Of a DNA stretch of 64,000 bases, positions 24,088 through 35,439 are shown in pieces. Position 1 is the first letter of the stretch. The number at the start of each line of letters is the position of its first letter. The DNA lies in the NCBI GenBank assembly GCA_037074615.1, contig CM073558.1:2967501-3031500 (forward strand). Reading direction: 5' to 3'. Source of the stretch: Leucaena leucocephala (taxonomy: Eukaryota; Streptophyta; Magnoliopsida; Fabales; Fabaceae). The notes beneath the pieces are model-generated. The model saw nothing but the letters and a program-made list of their open reading frames with translations, was not told the DNA's origin and made no database searches. The translations under genes were made by a program, and so were the position numbers.

Positions 24088-25364
24088 ATTTAATCGGTTT
24101 ATATTGTAGTTAGAGCTTGTAAATTAAAAATGGGTATTTTTGTTGAAACCCTAGATTAGATAAATTGGGGTTTTTGATTAAATTGAATAAGTATGGGTTA
24201 ATGGATGGTGCAAATAAGTTATTAAAATATAGGAATGATGTGATTTACTATTGAAATGAATATTTAGATATTGTGAGTGAGATTTGGAAATTAGAAGTAA
24301 AAATTAGGAATTTTAAATTTATATAAGTCAATTAATTATTTGTTTAGCAATTTGATTGGTGTTGAAATTCAAGATTTGGTATATTAAGTGTTAATTATAA
24401 GTTAAGGGATTTGAAGATTTTGAATAATTGGAGGATTTAGTGGTTGATTTAAGTAAATTAAAGTTAGAGTTTAATTGAAAATTATGAATTATGCTTTTTG
24501 AGGTTGATTATGAAATGTGAACATTGGAAATTTTGAGTAAAGCTTTAAGGGTTGTAAATTTGGGATTTTTGGATTGTTTGAAGAATTTGATGTTAAATGA
24601 GAATTTATACGAGTATAATAAAGTTGAGGCAATATAAGATTATCATTAGAATGGTAATTTGAGAAAGCGATGAATTGTAGTTATTTTTCTTTAGATTAAA
24701 GTTGGCAAATTGTGGGATTTTATGATGGTTGGATGAAAAATTTGAAGTTATGAAGTTATTGGATAATAGAGTTGTGATTGAGATAAATAAAATTAAGTTA
24801 TGGTATTGAGCTAAGAATTTATAAATAAAATAAAATTAAAAGATAAAAGTAAATATTTATTTAAAAGTATATGTTATGTTCAATTAATAATTTATTGACA
24901 CACATTTAACAAATGATGTAGATTGACTAGTGAACTGTGAACTAAGCACGGGCCTCCTTATTTATGGTACTTTTATTAGCTTTGGCGAGAGGTAACCACT
25001 TTCCACTCATTGTGTTTGCTAATATGATGTTTGTGAGTGATTTGATATATATAAATCTACTGATGATGATATGATTATATTGAGAAAAGTTGATTGTTAA
25101 TTTTATTGAAAATTGTCTTGTGGGATTTAGAAAGTTTAAATAGAGATTAAAAACTTGTTATATCTTGAGATTGGAATTTAAAGAAAGTTATTATTTTGAG
25201 TAAAACTCCATTATGTCATTTATTGATGTTATTGATTATTGAACTATTGAGATGTTGATTATTATGAATATCTTGAGAATTATGCATTGGGGATTGGTGA
25301 TGATGGAGTTGTATTTCTACCACGTGGTATAGCCTCCATTGGAGCTCGATGGTTGGCTTTTGTC

Positions 25365-25447
25365 CCACCAGTTTACCGAGGGACTTGCCCCACCAGTTTA
25401 CCGAGGGGCTGCGACACCCCCACCAGTTTACCGAGGGGGAATGAACC
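25365..25447. repeat. Three short direct repeats in LTR
   Basis: CCACCAGTTTACCGAGGG occurs at 25365, 25390 and 25430, and again at 31553, 31578 and 31618 in the other LTR. This is the most GC-rich stretch of an otherwise AT-rich LTR. Uneven spacing and only three copies exclude a CRISPR-like array. Confidence 0.9.
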
Positions 25448-26192
25448 CATGGTCCAGTCTTGTGCTCTGTGGATTTTGGCCAATCCATAACACTTGACCG
25501 GTTAGCTTTTTGAGTGGCCATTCATATGGTAGTTATCACTAGCCTATGGGTTCCACTAGCCTATGGGTTCGGTCGGCAGGTATAAGGCGGTTCGGTTGGT
25601 TTGATGGGAGGAACTGGGTTGATATTTTGATTTGATCATATTATGATGTATTATTTTATATCTCGTGTATTTTATTAATTGTCCCACTTGACACATCACG
25701 AGCACATGTTAGTATGCATGATGAGTAGGATTGTTAGTTACTGAGACATTTGTCTCACCCCGTGGTTATTAACATTTTTCAGGCGATAATTTTGCGCTAT
25801 GACATCAGGGAAGGCTTCAGAGGCTTGAGTTGTGCTATATTGATTGTATAGCCTCTTCCTCTTGATTTATGTGTGAAATATTATATATTGCCACAGTAGA
25901 GCTCATGTTGCATATCATGATACGACGTGATATTTTATTTGGATTTGATGCTGGGAATGCGTGCTGATAGTGGGTTTAAGGCCTTAGACTGCTGTTTGTG
26001 ATTTGTTGATTGTTGATCCACTATTTAAAATGTGGGATATTGAGAATTGATTTATGAATGAGGATTTTACTAGATCTTGGTTGTGAAGTGAGTTTATGTA
26101 ATGTTATTTGTGAGTTTGATGCCCAAAAGAAAATGCGAGATGATTGTGAGGATAACTGTGATGATAGGGTTAATAGAGTGTTTGAACTCTAT

Positions 26193-26463
26193 AACCATGT
26201 TAGTGGGGTCGAATCCTTTCTAACATGGTTTTATATGTAATTATTGTGTAAAGTTTTTATATCCATGATAGTACCTTTATATAAGTTTTACTCTTTTCTA
26301 TCATGGATAACCTTTTTAAAATAGTTGAACTCTTTTAACCATGATAGCGCTTGAGGGTAGCTTCATCTTTTTCTATCATGGTTAATTCTTTAGAAGTAAA
26401 GTTTTCTTTCTTTAGCCATGATAAAATTTCAAATGGTTAATAAAATCTATTTCTATCTTGGTT
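26193..26463. repeat. Array of four hairpins near 3' end of 5' LTR
   Basis: Four stem-loops begin at 26193, 26261, 26337 and about 26413, spaced 68, 76 and 76 bp. Stems: AACCATGTTAG/CTAACATGGTT (26193-26203 with 26220-26230), ATCCATGATAG/CTATCATGGAT (26261-26271 with 26298-26308) and AACCATGATAG/CTATCATGGTT (26337-26347 with 26373-26383), each perfect over 11 bp. A fourth, imperfect, pairs AGCCATGATA with TATCTTGGTT. Where stems differ, both arms change together, which keeps the pairing. Confidence 0.88.
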
Positions 26464-26536
26464 AGTGTGTAACTCATTTTGGTAAAAATGATTTAAGGTA
26501 ATTAATTATTGTTATGAAAAGGAGAATTTTACAACT

Positions 26537-26545
26537 TGGTATCAG
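26537..26545 (+). promoter_or_regulatory. Primer-binding site (initiator tRNA-Met type)
   Basis: TGGTATCAG lies 3 bases after the LTR end and matches the first nine bases of the plant TGGTATCAGAGC primer site, complementary to the 3' end of initiator tRNA-Met. The following bases diverge. Confidence 0.75.
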
Positions 26546-29351
26546 TTTCAAGGTTTATTGAATGTGTTGCATTGCATAGTTGTGGCAATATATATTATTC
26601 ACACATATCCTTCCTTGTTAGTATATATATTACTAATTACCTCTTATGGTAGGTTGTAGCCTTTGGAGGGGAGAGATGTTATGAAACTAAGCAACTTAAC
26701 ATATTATTATGCATTTTATGCCTAAAAATAGTGTAACTTTGTAGCAAATAAGGGAATAATGTTAAACTTCAGTGAGAAAAATTAAATGTTATGTTCGAAA
26801 ATGAATAAAAGAGAGGCCAAAGAAAGAATGATGAGGATGTATTTAAAAGGTACATGATTAAAGCAATTGAGTTATAGGAATAAAATATATAGTGAGTATT
26901 TAGTAGAGTCTAAATTCTATTTGTAAAGAGTACAAAGTATCATAATTGATAAAACTCAAGATGAGAATTGAATATAAATTGTAAGATATTAAATTAGGAA
27001 AGCTATAGTTTGGACTGAAGTGTGCTATTTTGAAAAGAATAGATGTTCCTATGGTTTCTAAAATGATTGATGATTGAACTGGAAAGTGAAAATTGACATG
27101 AATAGTTTTCTTGTTAGGTTTCTTGAGGTTAAAATTATAATAGGAATTATATGTTATTGGATTATGTTTTAAGATAAGAGGAATGATGATTTAATTTGAT
27201 TATATTAAACATAAGAGTTTGGAGGAATGGTTGTTTTTAGGTTAGTAATTATGTATAGTGATGTGGGCATAAATATATAGTGATTAAGATTAAATTAGCA
27301 ATTGGAGTTGTTTTGAGAATATTTGATTGATCCATGGATATTGGGGGTACCGTGAGGGTGATTTGAGTGTTAAGTTTGAAGATAAATAGTTAAAAAGTTA
27401 GTTGTTACCCTAAGTTTGAATGGAAATTGTAAGTTACAAAATGGTGTTTGAGGATGATAGATGATAAAGATATGCATATGTCATGGACAAAGGCTTTAGA
27501 CTGAAGGATTAGCGTTAGTAGTTATATATAGAAACTATTAGCATAAAGTGTATGAAGAATTGTTTATGCAATTTGGCTTAGGGATTGAAATTTAGAAGAA
27601 TCTTGTGTGCAAAATATAATAGTTAAGCTTCATATTACGTTTAACAAAAAAAAAATTACATGAGAAAATATACATTTTAATGTAAATCTATAACTCTTGT
27701 TCATGGAAATACTGTATTATAGAGCATAAATAATTGTTTATAGAAATTGTTTGTCTGGCTAAACTATTTATGAGATAAGTAGTAAATATATGGAAACAAA
27801 AATGTTTATCTTACTATTTAAGACCTATAAGAAAGGTGGATAGAAAGAATAATCATAGCTTGAGAATTTTTTTTATAATAGAAAGAGATTGTATTTTTTT
27901 TGGAAGCACGATTTCAAAGATGGAAAAATAAAATTGTAAACATTATTATATGTTAGAAATTTAGAAGTATGGAAACAATATAAAGAAAAATATATGAAGT
28001 CTTTCACTCGTGGAAAGCCAGACTACATCTCGAGATTTTATGAATACTAAAGTGTGATAGGGAGTGAAAGCTAAAAGAATGAATAGACTCTTGAGCTTAA
28101 ATTGTATGGAAAAAAAAAAAAGAAAAGAAAATTTTGTGGACAAATTTAGATACAAGAAAAATTAGTATGTTTCTTAATTATATTTGAAGTTATGAACTAT
28201 AAGAAGATGTATTATTAATTAGTATAGGTGCTATGCTTTTTAGAGTCTTGTGAGAATCTTTAGGATTTGTTTAATATATAAGCTTGAATTGGAAAAACTT
28301 TGTTGGATTATTACATGATTATATTGAAGAGAAAAAAAAAGAAATTATTAGAAAGGTTGATTGTTGAGGAACATTTTGATAACAATAATGTAAGATGCAG
28401 TTGATAATGTCATAATGTGTAGGGATTGAAAGGTTAACTCAGTGGATGGATAAATGAGAAGATTGAGGTAAGACATTAGTGGGGTAATTAATGTCAATGA
28501 TTATGTGAAACAAAAGTCAAGAGGGGGTTGATGTTTTGATTGAGGATATAGAAATTGAGTAAGTATATGATTGATTTTTGTTGGATATCCATTCAAAATA
28601 AGAAAGTTGCATTAGAAGATTGCTGAATAAGATTTAACTAATTAGATGTTAAGATGAATTCTTGATGATTCTGGCGGTAAAGAATAAGGTTTATTTATGA
28701 TCTTAGTTCATGACTAGAATTGTCTGCACAAAAAAAAAAATATCTATAGAATTTTGATGTGAGATTATAGGTAGGTTCAAGAGCTATAAAAGTTATTGGT
28801 GAAGAATAATGGTGTATAAATAAATAAGGTTCTTAGTTACCTAATAATATAGAATATGTAGGGGGGAAATACAAGTGTTGGAATGTAAAATTGATAAAAT
28901 AGTTTAACAATAATATTAACTTTACTTTCTTTAATAGTATTTGCATAGAGGATTAAAGATTGTACACTTGCATATTAAGAACAATTACGAGTATGTGGAT
29001 ATGAAACTATATTGTTGAGGTTAGCACAAACAAGTTAAAAATGAAAGGATTTAAATTGATCGAGGAGTATAATAAAATAGTATAAAGGTAAATGGAGTTT
29101 TGTGATTTGAGAATAGTTTTAATCGGTATGGGAAATGACAATAGCTTAATAAAAAGCTATACACAGATTGAAAAACCATGTAATTGAATAGAGTGGTGTA
29201 GCAGATTCGGGATATAAAATTATAGGAGATTGTAATTGATGTATACAGTTGTGAGGAAGTGAAACTTAGAAATAGCATGAGAGAGCAAAAAAAAAAAAAA
29301 AAGGAAATAAGGAAACTTATAGTTTGTTGAATTTTGGGGACAAAATTCCTT

Positions 29352-29365
29352 AAAGGAGAGGAGAA
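29352..29365 (+). promoter_or_regulatory. Polypurine tract
   Basis: AAAGGAGAGGAGAA ends one base before the right LTR. It is the expected primer for plus-strand DNA synthesis and sets the element's orientation as plus. Confidence 0.85.
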
Positions 29366-29366
29366 T

Positions 29367-32300
29367 TGTAACATCCCTATTTTTTTTAGAATTTAAGTAG
29401 TATTAGAAAGAATTAATTTATAGTAGATAAAATTTTTATTTAATTATATAAGTTAAGAGAGTTTATCTAAAAATATTATTTTTATTAAAAGTAAAAAAAA
29501 AACAAAAGAAAGGAAAATAGAAGAAAGAGAGGGGAGAAAAAAAAAAGAAGAAAAAAAAAAGAACAATGTATACGGTTCAGGAAAAGGAAAAAAAAAATGG
29601 AAGAGAAAAAAAAATATATATATATATAATTATAATGGTGTGGGACCCACACCATTATAATAATACCCAATGGCTCTCCCCTCCCTCTCCTGACTCCATT
29701 TCATTCATTCTTCGGCTTTGCTCTTCAGCGTCGTCGACAGCGGCAACTCTTTCCACCATAGAAAATTTCAGATATTTTTGGAGCTTCATTCTTGCTCCTA
29801 AAATCTTCCAACTACAATGATTAGTTCCTAAATATTTCTCTACTCAATGAGAGCTCTTCAGAGATGTAATTTTTGTTGGGAGCAAAACAAGTTTGAAGAT
29901 TAGGGCTTGAAACAAGTATAGATTTTCAACAAATGAGAACCATAGAATTATAGAGGTAAGTGAATACTTGCATTTAATCGGTTTAGAATTTTTCTATTTG
30001 CATTATTAAGAGGTTTAGAGTTAGGTTTTAAATATTAGAGAGTAGAGATGAATTAATATGAAAATATTGTTAATTTAATTTGAGTTTAATGATTGGGTTA
30101 TGTTTATTTGAGGTGTAATTGATATTTAATCGGTTTAGAATTTTTCTATTTGCATTATTAAGAGGTTTAGAGTTAGGTTTTAAATATTAGAGAGTAGAGA
30201 TGAATTAATATGAAAATATTGTTAATTTAATTTGAGTTTAATGATTGGGTTATGTTTATTTGAGGTGTAATTGATATTTAATCGGTTTATATTGTAGTTA
30301 GAGCTTGTAAATTAAAAATGGGTATTTTTGTTGAAACCCTAGATTAGATAAATTGGGGTTTTTGATTAAATTGAATAAGTATGGGTTAATGGATGGTGCA
30401 AATAAGTTATTAAAATATAGGAATGATGTGATTTACTATTGAAATGAATATTTAGATATTGTGAGTGAGATTTGGAAATTAGAAGTAAAAATTAGGAATT
30501 TTAAATTTATATAAGTCAATTAATTATTTGTTTAGCAATTTGATTGGTGTTGAAATTCAAGATTTGGTATATTAAGTGTTAATTATAAGTTAAGGGATTT
30601 GAAGATTTTGAATAATTGGAGGATTTAGTGGTTGATTTAAGTAAATTAAAGTTAGAGTTTAATTGAAAATTATGAATTATGCTTTTTGAGGTTGATTATG
30701 AAATGTGAACATTGGAAATTTTGAGTAAAGCTTTAAGGGTTGTAAATTTGGGATTTTTGGATTGTTTGAAGAATTTGATGTTAAATGAGAATTTATACGA
30801 GTATAATAAAGTTGGGGCAATATAAGATTATCATTAGAATGGTAATTTGAGAAAGCGATGAATTGTAGTTATTTTTCTTTAGATTAAAGTTGGCAAATTG
30901 TGGGATTTTATGATGGTTGGATGAAAAATTTGAAGTTATGAAGTTATTGGATAATAGAGTTGTGATTGAGATAAATAAAATTAAGTTATGGTATTGAGCT
31001 AAGAATTTATAAATAAAATAAAATTAAAAGATAAAAGTAAATATTTATTTAAAAGTATATGTTATGTTCAATTAATAATTTATTGACACACATTTAACAA
31101 ATGATGTAGATTGACTAGTGAACTGTGAACTAAGCACGGGCCTCCTTATTTATGGTACTTTTATTAGCTTTGGCGAGAGGTAACCACTTTCCACTCATTG
31201 TGTTTGCTAATATGATGTTTGTGAGTGATTTGATATATATAAATCTACTGATGATGATATGATTATATTGAGAAAAGTTGATTGTTAATTTTATTGAAAA
31301 TTGTCTTGTGGGATTTAGAAAGTTTAAATAGAGATTAAAAACTTGTTATATCTTGAGATTGGAATTTAAAGAAAGTTATTATTTTGAGTAAAACTCCATT
31401 ATGTCATTTATTGATGTTATTGATTATTGAACTATTGAGATGTTGATTATTATGAATATCTTGAGAATTATGCATTGGGGATTGGTGATGATGGAGTTGT
31501 ATTTCTACCACGTGGTATAGCCTCCATTGGAGCTCGATGGTTGGCTTTTGTCCCACCAGTTTACCGAGGGACTTGCCCCACCAGTTTACCGAGGGGCTGC
31601 GACACCCCCACCAGTTTACCGAGGGGGAATGAACCCATGGTCCAGTCTTGTGCTCTGTGGATTTTGGCCAATCCATAACACTTGACCGGTTAGCTTTTTG
31701 AGTGGCCATTCATATGGTAGTTATCACTAGCCTATGGGTTCCACTAGCCTATGGGTTCGGTCGGCAGGTATAAGGCGGTTCGGTTGGTTTGATGGGAGGA
31801 ACTGGGTTGATATTTTGATTTGATCATATTATGATGTATTATTTTATATCTCGTGTATTTTATTAATTGTCCCACTTGACACATCACGAGCACATGTTAG
31901 TATGCATGATGAGTAGGATTGTTAGTTACTGAGACATTTGTCTCACCCCGTGGTTATTAACATTTTTCAGGCGATAATTTTGCGCTATGACATCAGGGAA
32001 GGCTTCAGAGGCTTGAGTTGTGCTATATTGATTGTATAGCCTCTTCCTCTTGATTTATGTGTGAAATATTATATATTGCCACAGTAGAGCTCATGTTGCA
32101 TATCATGATACGACGTGATATTTTATTTGGATTTGATGCTGGGAATGCGTGCTGATAGTGGGTTTAAGGCCTTAGACTGCTGCTTGTGATTTGTTGATTG
32201 TTGATCCACTATTTAAAATGTGGGATATTGAGAATTGATTTATGAATGAGGATTTTACTAGATCTTGGTTGTGAAGTGAGTTTATGTAATGTTATTTGTG

Positions 32301-32721
32301 AGTTTGATGCCCAAAAGAAAATGCGAGATGATTGTGAGGATAACTGTGATGATAGGGTTAATAGAGTGTTTGAACTCTATAACCATGTTAGTGGGGTCGA
32401 ATCCTTTCTAACATGGTTTTATATGTAATTATTGTGTAAAGTTTTTATATCCATGATAGTACCTTTATATAAGTTTTACTCTTTTCTATCATGGATAACC
32501 TTTTTAAAATAGTTGAACTCTTTTAACCATGATAGCGCTTGAGGGTAGCTTCATCTTTTTCTATCATGGTTAATTCTTTAGAAGTAAAGTTTTCTTTCTT
32601 TAGCCATGATAAAATTTCAAATGGTTAATAAAATCTATTTCTATCTTGGTTAGTGTGTAACTCATTTTGGTAAAAATGATTTAAGGTAATTAATTATTGT
32701 TATGAAAAGGAGAATTTTACA
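29367..32721 (+). repeat. 3' LTR of the LARD-like element
   Basis: 3355 bp, near-identical to 23183-26533. Differences noticed: an A-run length change and A/G change near 29587, C/T in gtcg(c/t)cgac, A/G in gttg(a/g)ggc, and T/C in gctg(t/c)ttg. It contains the second copies of the palindrome, the 152-bp pair, the 18-bp repeats and the hairpin array. Confidence 0.95.
32381..32651. repeat. Hairpin array, copy in 3' LTR
   Basis: Exact counterpart, offset 6188 bp, of the array at 26193-26463, with the same four stems. Confidence 0.88.
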
Positions 32722-32726
32722 CTTGT

Positions 32727-33966
32727 AAGCGGTAAAGAGGATGAAACAAGTTGGCATTTTGGTTGGTAGTTATGTGACACAATATTTGTCTAAACAACCA
32801 ATACGCACTAGTGATCACACAGGTAGCAAATGGGTTGATGAAGTATTATACGGTCATCCGAAGCGTTGTTTTGAACAGTTCAGAATGGAACCATATGTGT
32901 TCTTTGACCTTTGTATTGAATTGCAGCAACACGGGCTTCAAGAAAGTCAGAACATTGGAATATATGAAAAGGTAGCGATCTTTTTAAATATTGTGGGACA
33001 TAGGGAGACCAGTAGGATGATGCAAGAAAGGTATTAGTACTCAGGAGAGACGATTTATAGACACTTTCATGATGTCTTGTTAGCTTGTTCTGGACTAGCA
33101 ATGTCAATCATCAAACCCTAAGATCCAACATTTCAAAATGTGCATAGCAAAATCAAACATGGCCCTCGATATTGGCCATTTTTCAAGAATGCGATTAGAG
33201 CAATCGATGGCATACACATTCCTTGCATCATCCATGCCAATGAACAAACAAAATATATTCGTAGAAAGGGGTTCACGTCGTAGAATGTAATGGCGGTTTG
33301 TGATTGGGACATATGCTTTACCTTTATCTTGGCTGGATGGGAAGGCAGTGCACATGATGCCTGTATATTCAGTCATGCTTTGACAACTCCTTCCATGAAC
33401 TTCCCTGATCCGCCTCAAGGTATGTTTGTAATATATTCAATTGGTTTCTCTTTATCTGTGAATATAAATATTCAAAATAATAACTTGGAATACATGCAAG
33501 TAAATATTATTTGGTTGATGCCGGTTATCCAACGCAAATTGGATATCTAGGTCCATACTGGCGTGAGCGTTACCATCTCCCTGATTTTTTACGGTCATCT
33601 AGATTGGTTAACCCTAATGAAGTGTTTAATTATGCTCATTCAAGTTTAAGATGCACAATAGAAAGGACTTTTGGGATATGGAAAAATAAGTTTGCCATAT
33701 TATAACGCATGCACAGTTATGACTATCAAACATAAGTGAAGATCGTTTGTGCAACAATGGCAATACACAATTTCATTAGAAGAACCTCTATTACTGACCC
33801 TGATTTTGCGCCACAGGACCAAGATGATGATGATCCACTGCAAGATGATGATGGTGATAAGGACTATAACTCTTCACGGATACCTTTATCCATAACTTCC
33901 TCATCTGAAATGGCCCGTTGTCGTGATTTTATACGAGATCAACTTATTTATTATAAACAAGACTAA
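32727..33966 (+). pseudogene. PIF/Harbinger DDE transposase, decayed and split
   Basis: The likely start codon is at 23147 (MGDDSEKLTQAC), before the nested retroelement. The body resumes at 32727 with SYVTQYLSKQPIRTS. DDE nuclease landmarks remain: AIDGIHIPC (first Asp), GSAHDACIF (second Asp), LVDAGYP, and IERTFGIWKNKF (Glu). In-frame stops occur at about 32733, 33035, 33119, 33281, 33703 and 33733, along with a frameshift near 32735. An intron is likely from 33420 to about 33503 (PPQG to YYLVDAGYP). A run of Asp near the end (DQDDDDPLQDDDG) is typical of plant PIF transposases. The protein catalyses element excision and insertion; this copy cannot. Confidence 0.88.
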
Positions 33967-34455
33967 TAGTTATATATTGTACATTTCTTTGATGCCCCTA
34001 TAACATCAAAATAATGAAATTTAATTTTCCCTAATTCATCCAACATCAAATCTTCATGTTAATCAATCGTATTATATGTTTATTATTTATGTATACATAT
34101 ATTAATGTATTATATAAATTTTTAAATTTTCTACATAAATTAAATTAAAAATTACTATTTAAGTAAGGGAAAAATTAAAATGCAGGTGAATATTGTAAAT
34201 TTTTACCTTGCTCAAACAATAATGTATATATATTATTTTTTAATCACTTAAATACAAAAATTTAAAATCAAATTTATTCTTTATGTAATTATTATATTAA
34301 TTTATGTCATTTTTAGTAAATTGTCTATGATAAAGCGATTCTGCTACTAATCATCTAAATATCTCTAATTTATAAAATCACTTTTTGCCACAATCTATTC
34401 TTCCCAAAATTTATTCTTCAAAATCTATTTTCCAAAAACTAATCCAAACTGGCCC
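33967..34455. other. Harbinger 3' subterminal region
   Basis: Non-coding, AT-rich. The part from about 34165 to 34455 is closely similar to 53640-53954 in the deleted derivative, which confirms that both are ends of one family. Confidence 0.8.
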
Positions 34456-34458
34456 TAA

Positions 34459-34884
34459 GATAAAGACATGATAGTTTTTTCCCCTTTCTAATTTTGTCCT
34501 TTCTTAATTGTAACAAGTTCTTTTATAGTTAAATTAAAAAATTAATTAATTTAATTGATATGAGATATATTTTTAAAAATATTATAATATTCTTTTAAAT
34601 TTTTTGTTTTTTTATTTTATTTAATTATTATTTAAAAAAGATTAATAAAAATAATTTAAAAAATTAATAAATATGATAAATATATTTTATATTTAAAATT
34701 AAAATTAATTTTTTAATTAAATCTTATATTAAAAATATTTCTCATTAAATATAAAATTAGTTGACTTTATAGGAACAATAAAATATAGGACAAAATCTTA
34801 GAGCGTAAAGCTCTTCTATAAAACAACTTATAAACTTCCATAAGAAATTAGACGTTAACGCTTGTACTTGCTTGGGTTTCTATA
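34459..34884. other. AT-rich spacer between two transposons
   Basis: Extremely AT-rich. No gene or terminal repeat seen. Confidence 0.5.
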
Positions 34885-34889
34885 ATATC

Positions 34890-35226
34890 TGTTATAAAAA
34901 TAAGAAAGTAAGATAGTAGAAAGAATAACAATATAAGATTTAAAGATGAGAGAAATGGAATGGCAAGAGAGAATTCCTCATATGCTTGTATATTCACTTG
35001 TCCAAATGCCTTCTACATAGCCACTATTTATAGGCCACAACCATTAAAGACTAAACATAAGGTTACAAAGGATTAAAGATGAATAAAATGCTATTAACCA
35101 TAAGAAATCCCTCTCAAGTCATTCATTGAGGAAGTTATAGTTTCATGGCATAAAGGCAAGAAGGAATCCTAACAGGAATCCCAAGAGGTAGAATGGACAT
35201 CCACATGTACAATAATATTTGCAACA
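34890..35226 (-). repeat. Copia LTR, 3' copy (minus orientation)
   Basis: Pairs with 40968-41304 at equal length; begins TGTTATAAAAATAAG and ends TTTGCAACA on the plus strand. Confidence 0.95.
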
Positions 35227-35439
35227 CTCCCCCTTGGATGTCCATGATAGATATTGTGCCTCATTAAAACCTTACTAAGAAAAACTCATTGGGACAAAAA
35301 CCTAGTGAAGGAAAAAGAGTACACAATATTTATTTAGGTTGCCTTATCAAAAACCTTTTCAGGAAAATCCAGTGAAAAACAAAATTCTTAAAATGAGGAG
35401 TATATCAAGTACTTGTTTACTCCCCCTGATGACGTTGTC

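Larger units (their letters stand above)
23183..26533 (+). repeat. 5' LTR of the LARD-like element
   Basis: TG...CA bounded, 3351 bp. From the start it holds a poly(A)-rich GA tract, an AT microsatellite, a 33-bp palindrome (23441-23473), a 152-bp tandem pair, three copies of an 18-bp repeat and a terminal hairpin array. Short open frames in it recur in the other LTR simply because the LTRs are duplicates. Confidence 0.95.
26534..29366 (+). other. Non-coding interior of LARD-like element
   Basis: 2833 bp between the LTRs. AT-rich, with frequent stops in all frames; the longest open frames are short minus-strand ones of about 64-107 codons without recognisable domains. No CCHC knuckle, DTG/DSG, YVDD or DDE-type motif was seen. 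It presumably carries the packaging signal. Confidence 0.8.
23183..32721 (+). mobile_element. LARD-like large-LTR, non-coding retrotransposon, very young
   Basis: Two LTRs (23183-26533, 3351 bp; 29367-32721, 3355 bp) start TGTAACATCCC and end TTTTACA. They flank a 2833-bp interior. Perfect 5-bp target duplications CTTGT lie at 23178-23182 and 32722-32726. A primer-binding site TGGTATCAG follows the left LTR, and a purine tract precedes the right LTR. No gag, protease, integrase, RT or RNase H motif was found in the interior on either strand. Long LTRs with a non-coding interior are the hallmarks of Large Retrotransposon Derivatives, which must use enzymes from an autonomous partner. By eye I found only about four substitutions plus short homopolymer length changes between the LTRs, so insertion was recent. 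The TGTAACATCCC start and AAAGGAGAGGAGAA tract suggest a Ty3/gypsy partner (inference). Confidence 0.93.
20351..34455 (+). mobile_element. PIF/Harbinger DNA transposon, split by nested LTR element
   Basis: Left terminus GTGCCTATTTGG and right terminus CCAAACTGGCCC are imperfect inverted repeats of the Harbinger/Tourist type. They are flanked by TAA at 20348-20350 and 34456-34458, the expected 3-bp TWA target duplication. Two plus-strand genes typical of the superfamily lie inside: a Myb/SANT-like ORF1 (from 21855) and a DDE transposase (start 23147, body to 33966). Both have premature stops, so the element is no longer autonomous. The 9539-bp LTR element 23183-32721 is inserted in the transposase gene, and without it the transposon is about 4.6 kb. 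A deleted derivative sharing both ends and a transposase fragment lies at 53226-53954. ORF identities are firm; the left terminus is less certain than the right. Confidence 0.82.

Noticed and set aside
25365..25447. Possible CRISPR-like array
   Set aside because: Only three short direct repeats, uneven spacing, within a plant LTR.
25216..25521. 101-codon minus-strand frame, repeated identically at 31404-31709
   Set aside because: It recurs only because it lies in both LTRs of the LARD-like element; no protein family resemblance.
26205..26218. tRNA T-arm-like GGTCGAATCC
   Set aside because: No acceptor, anticodon or D arm around it; it is the loop of the first LTR hairpin.
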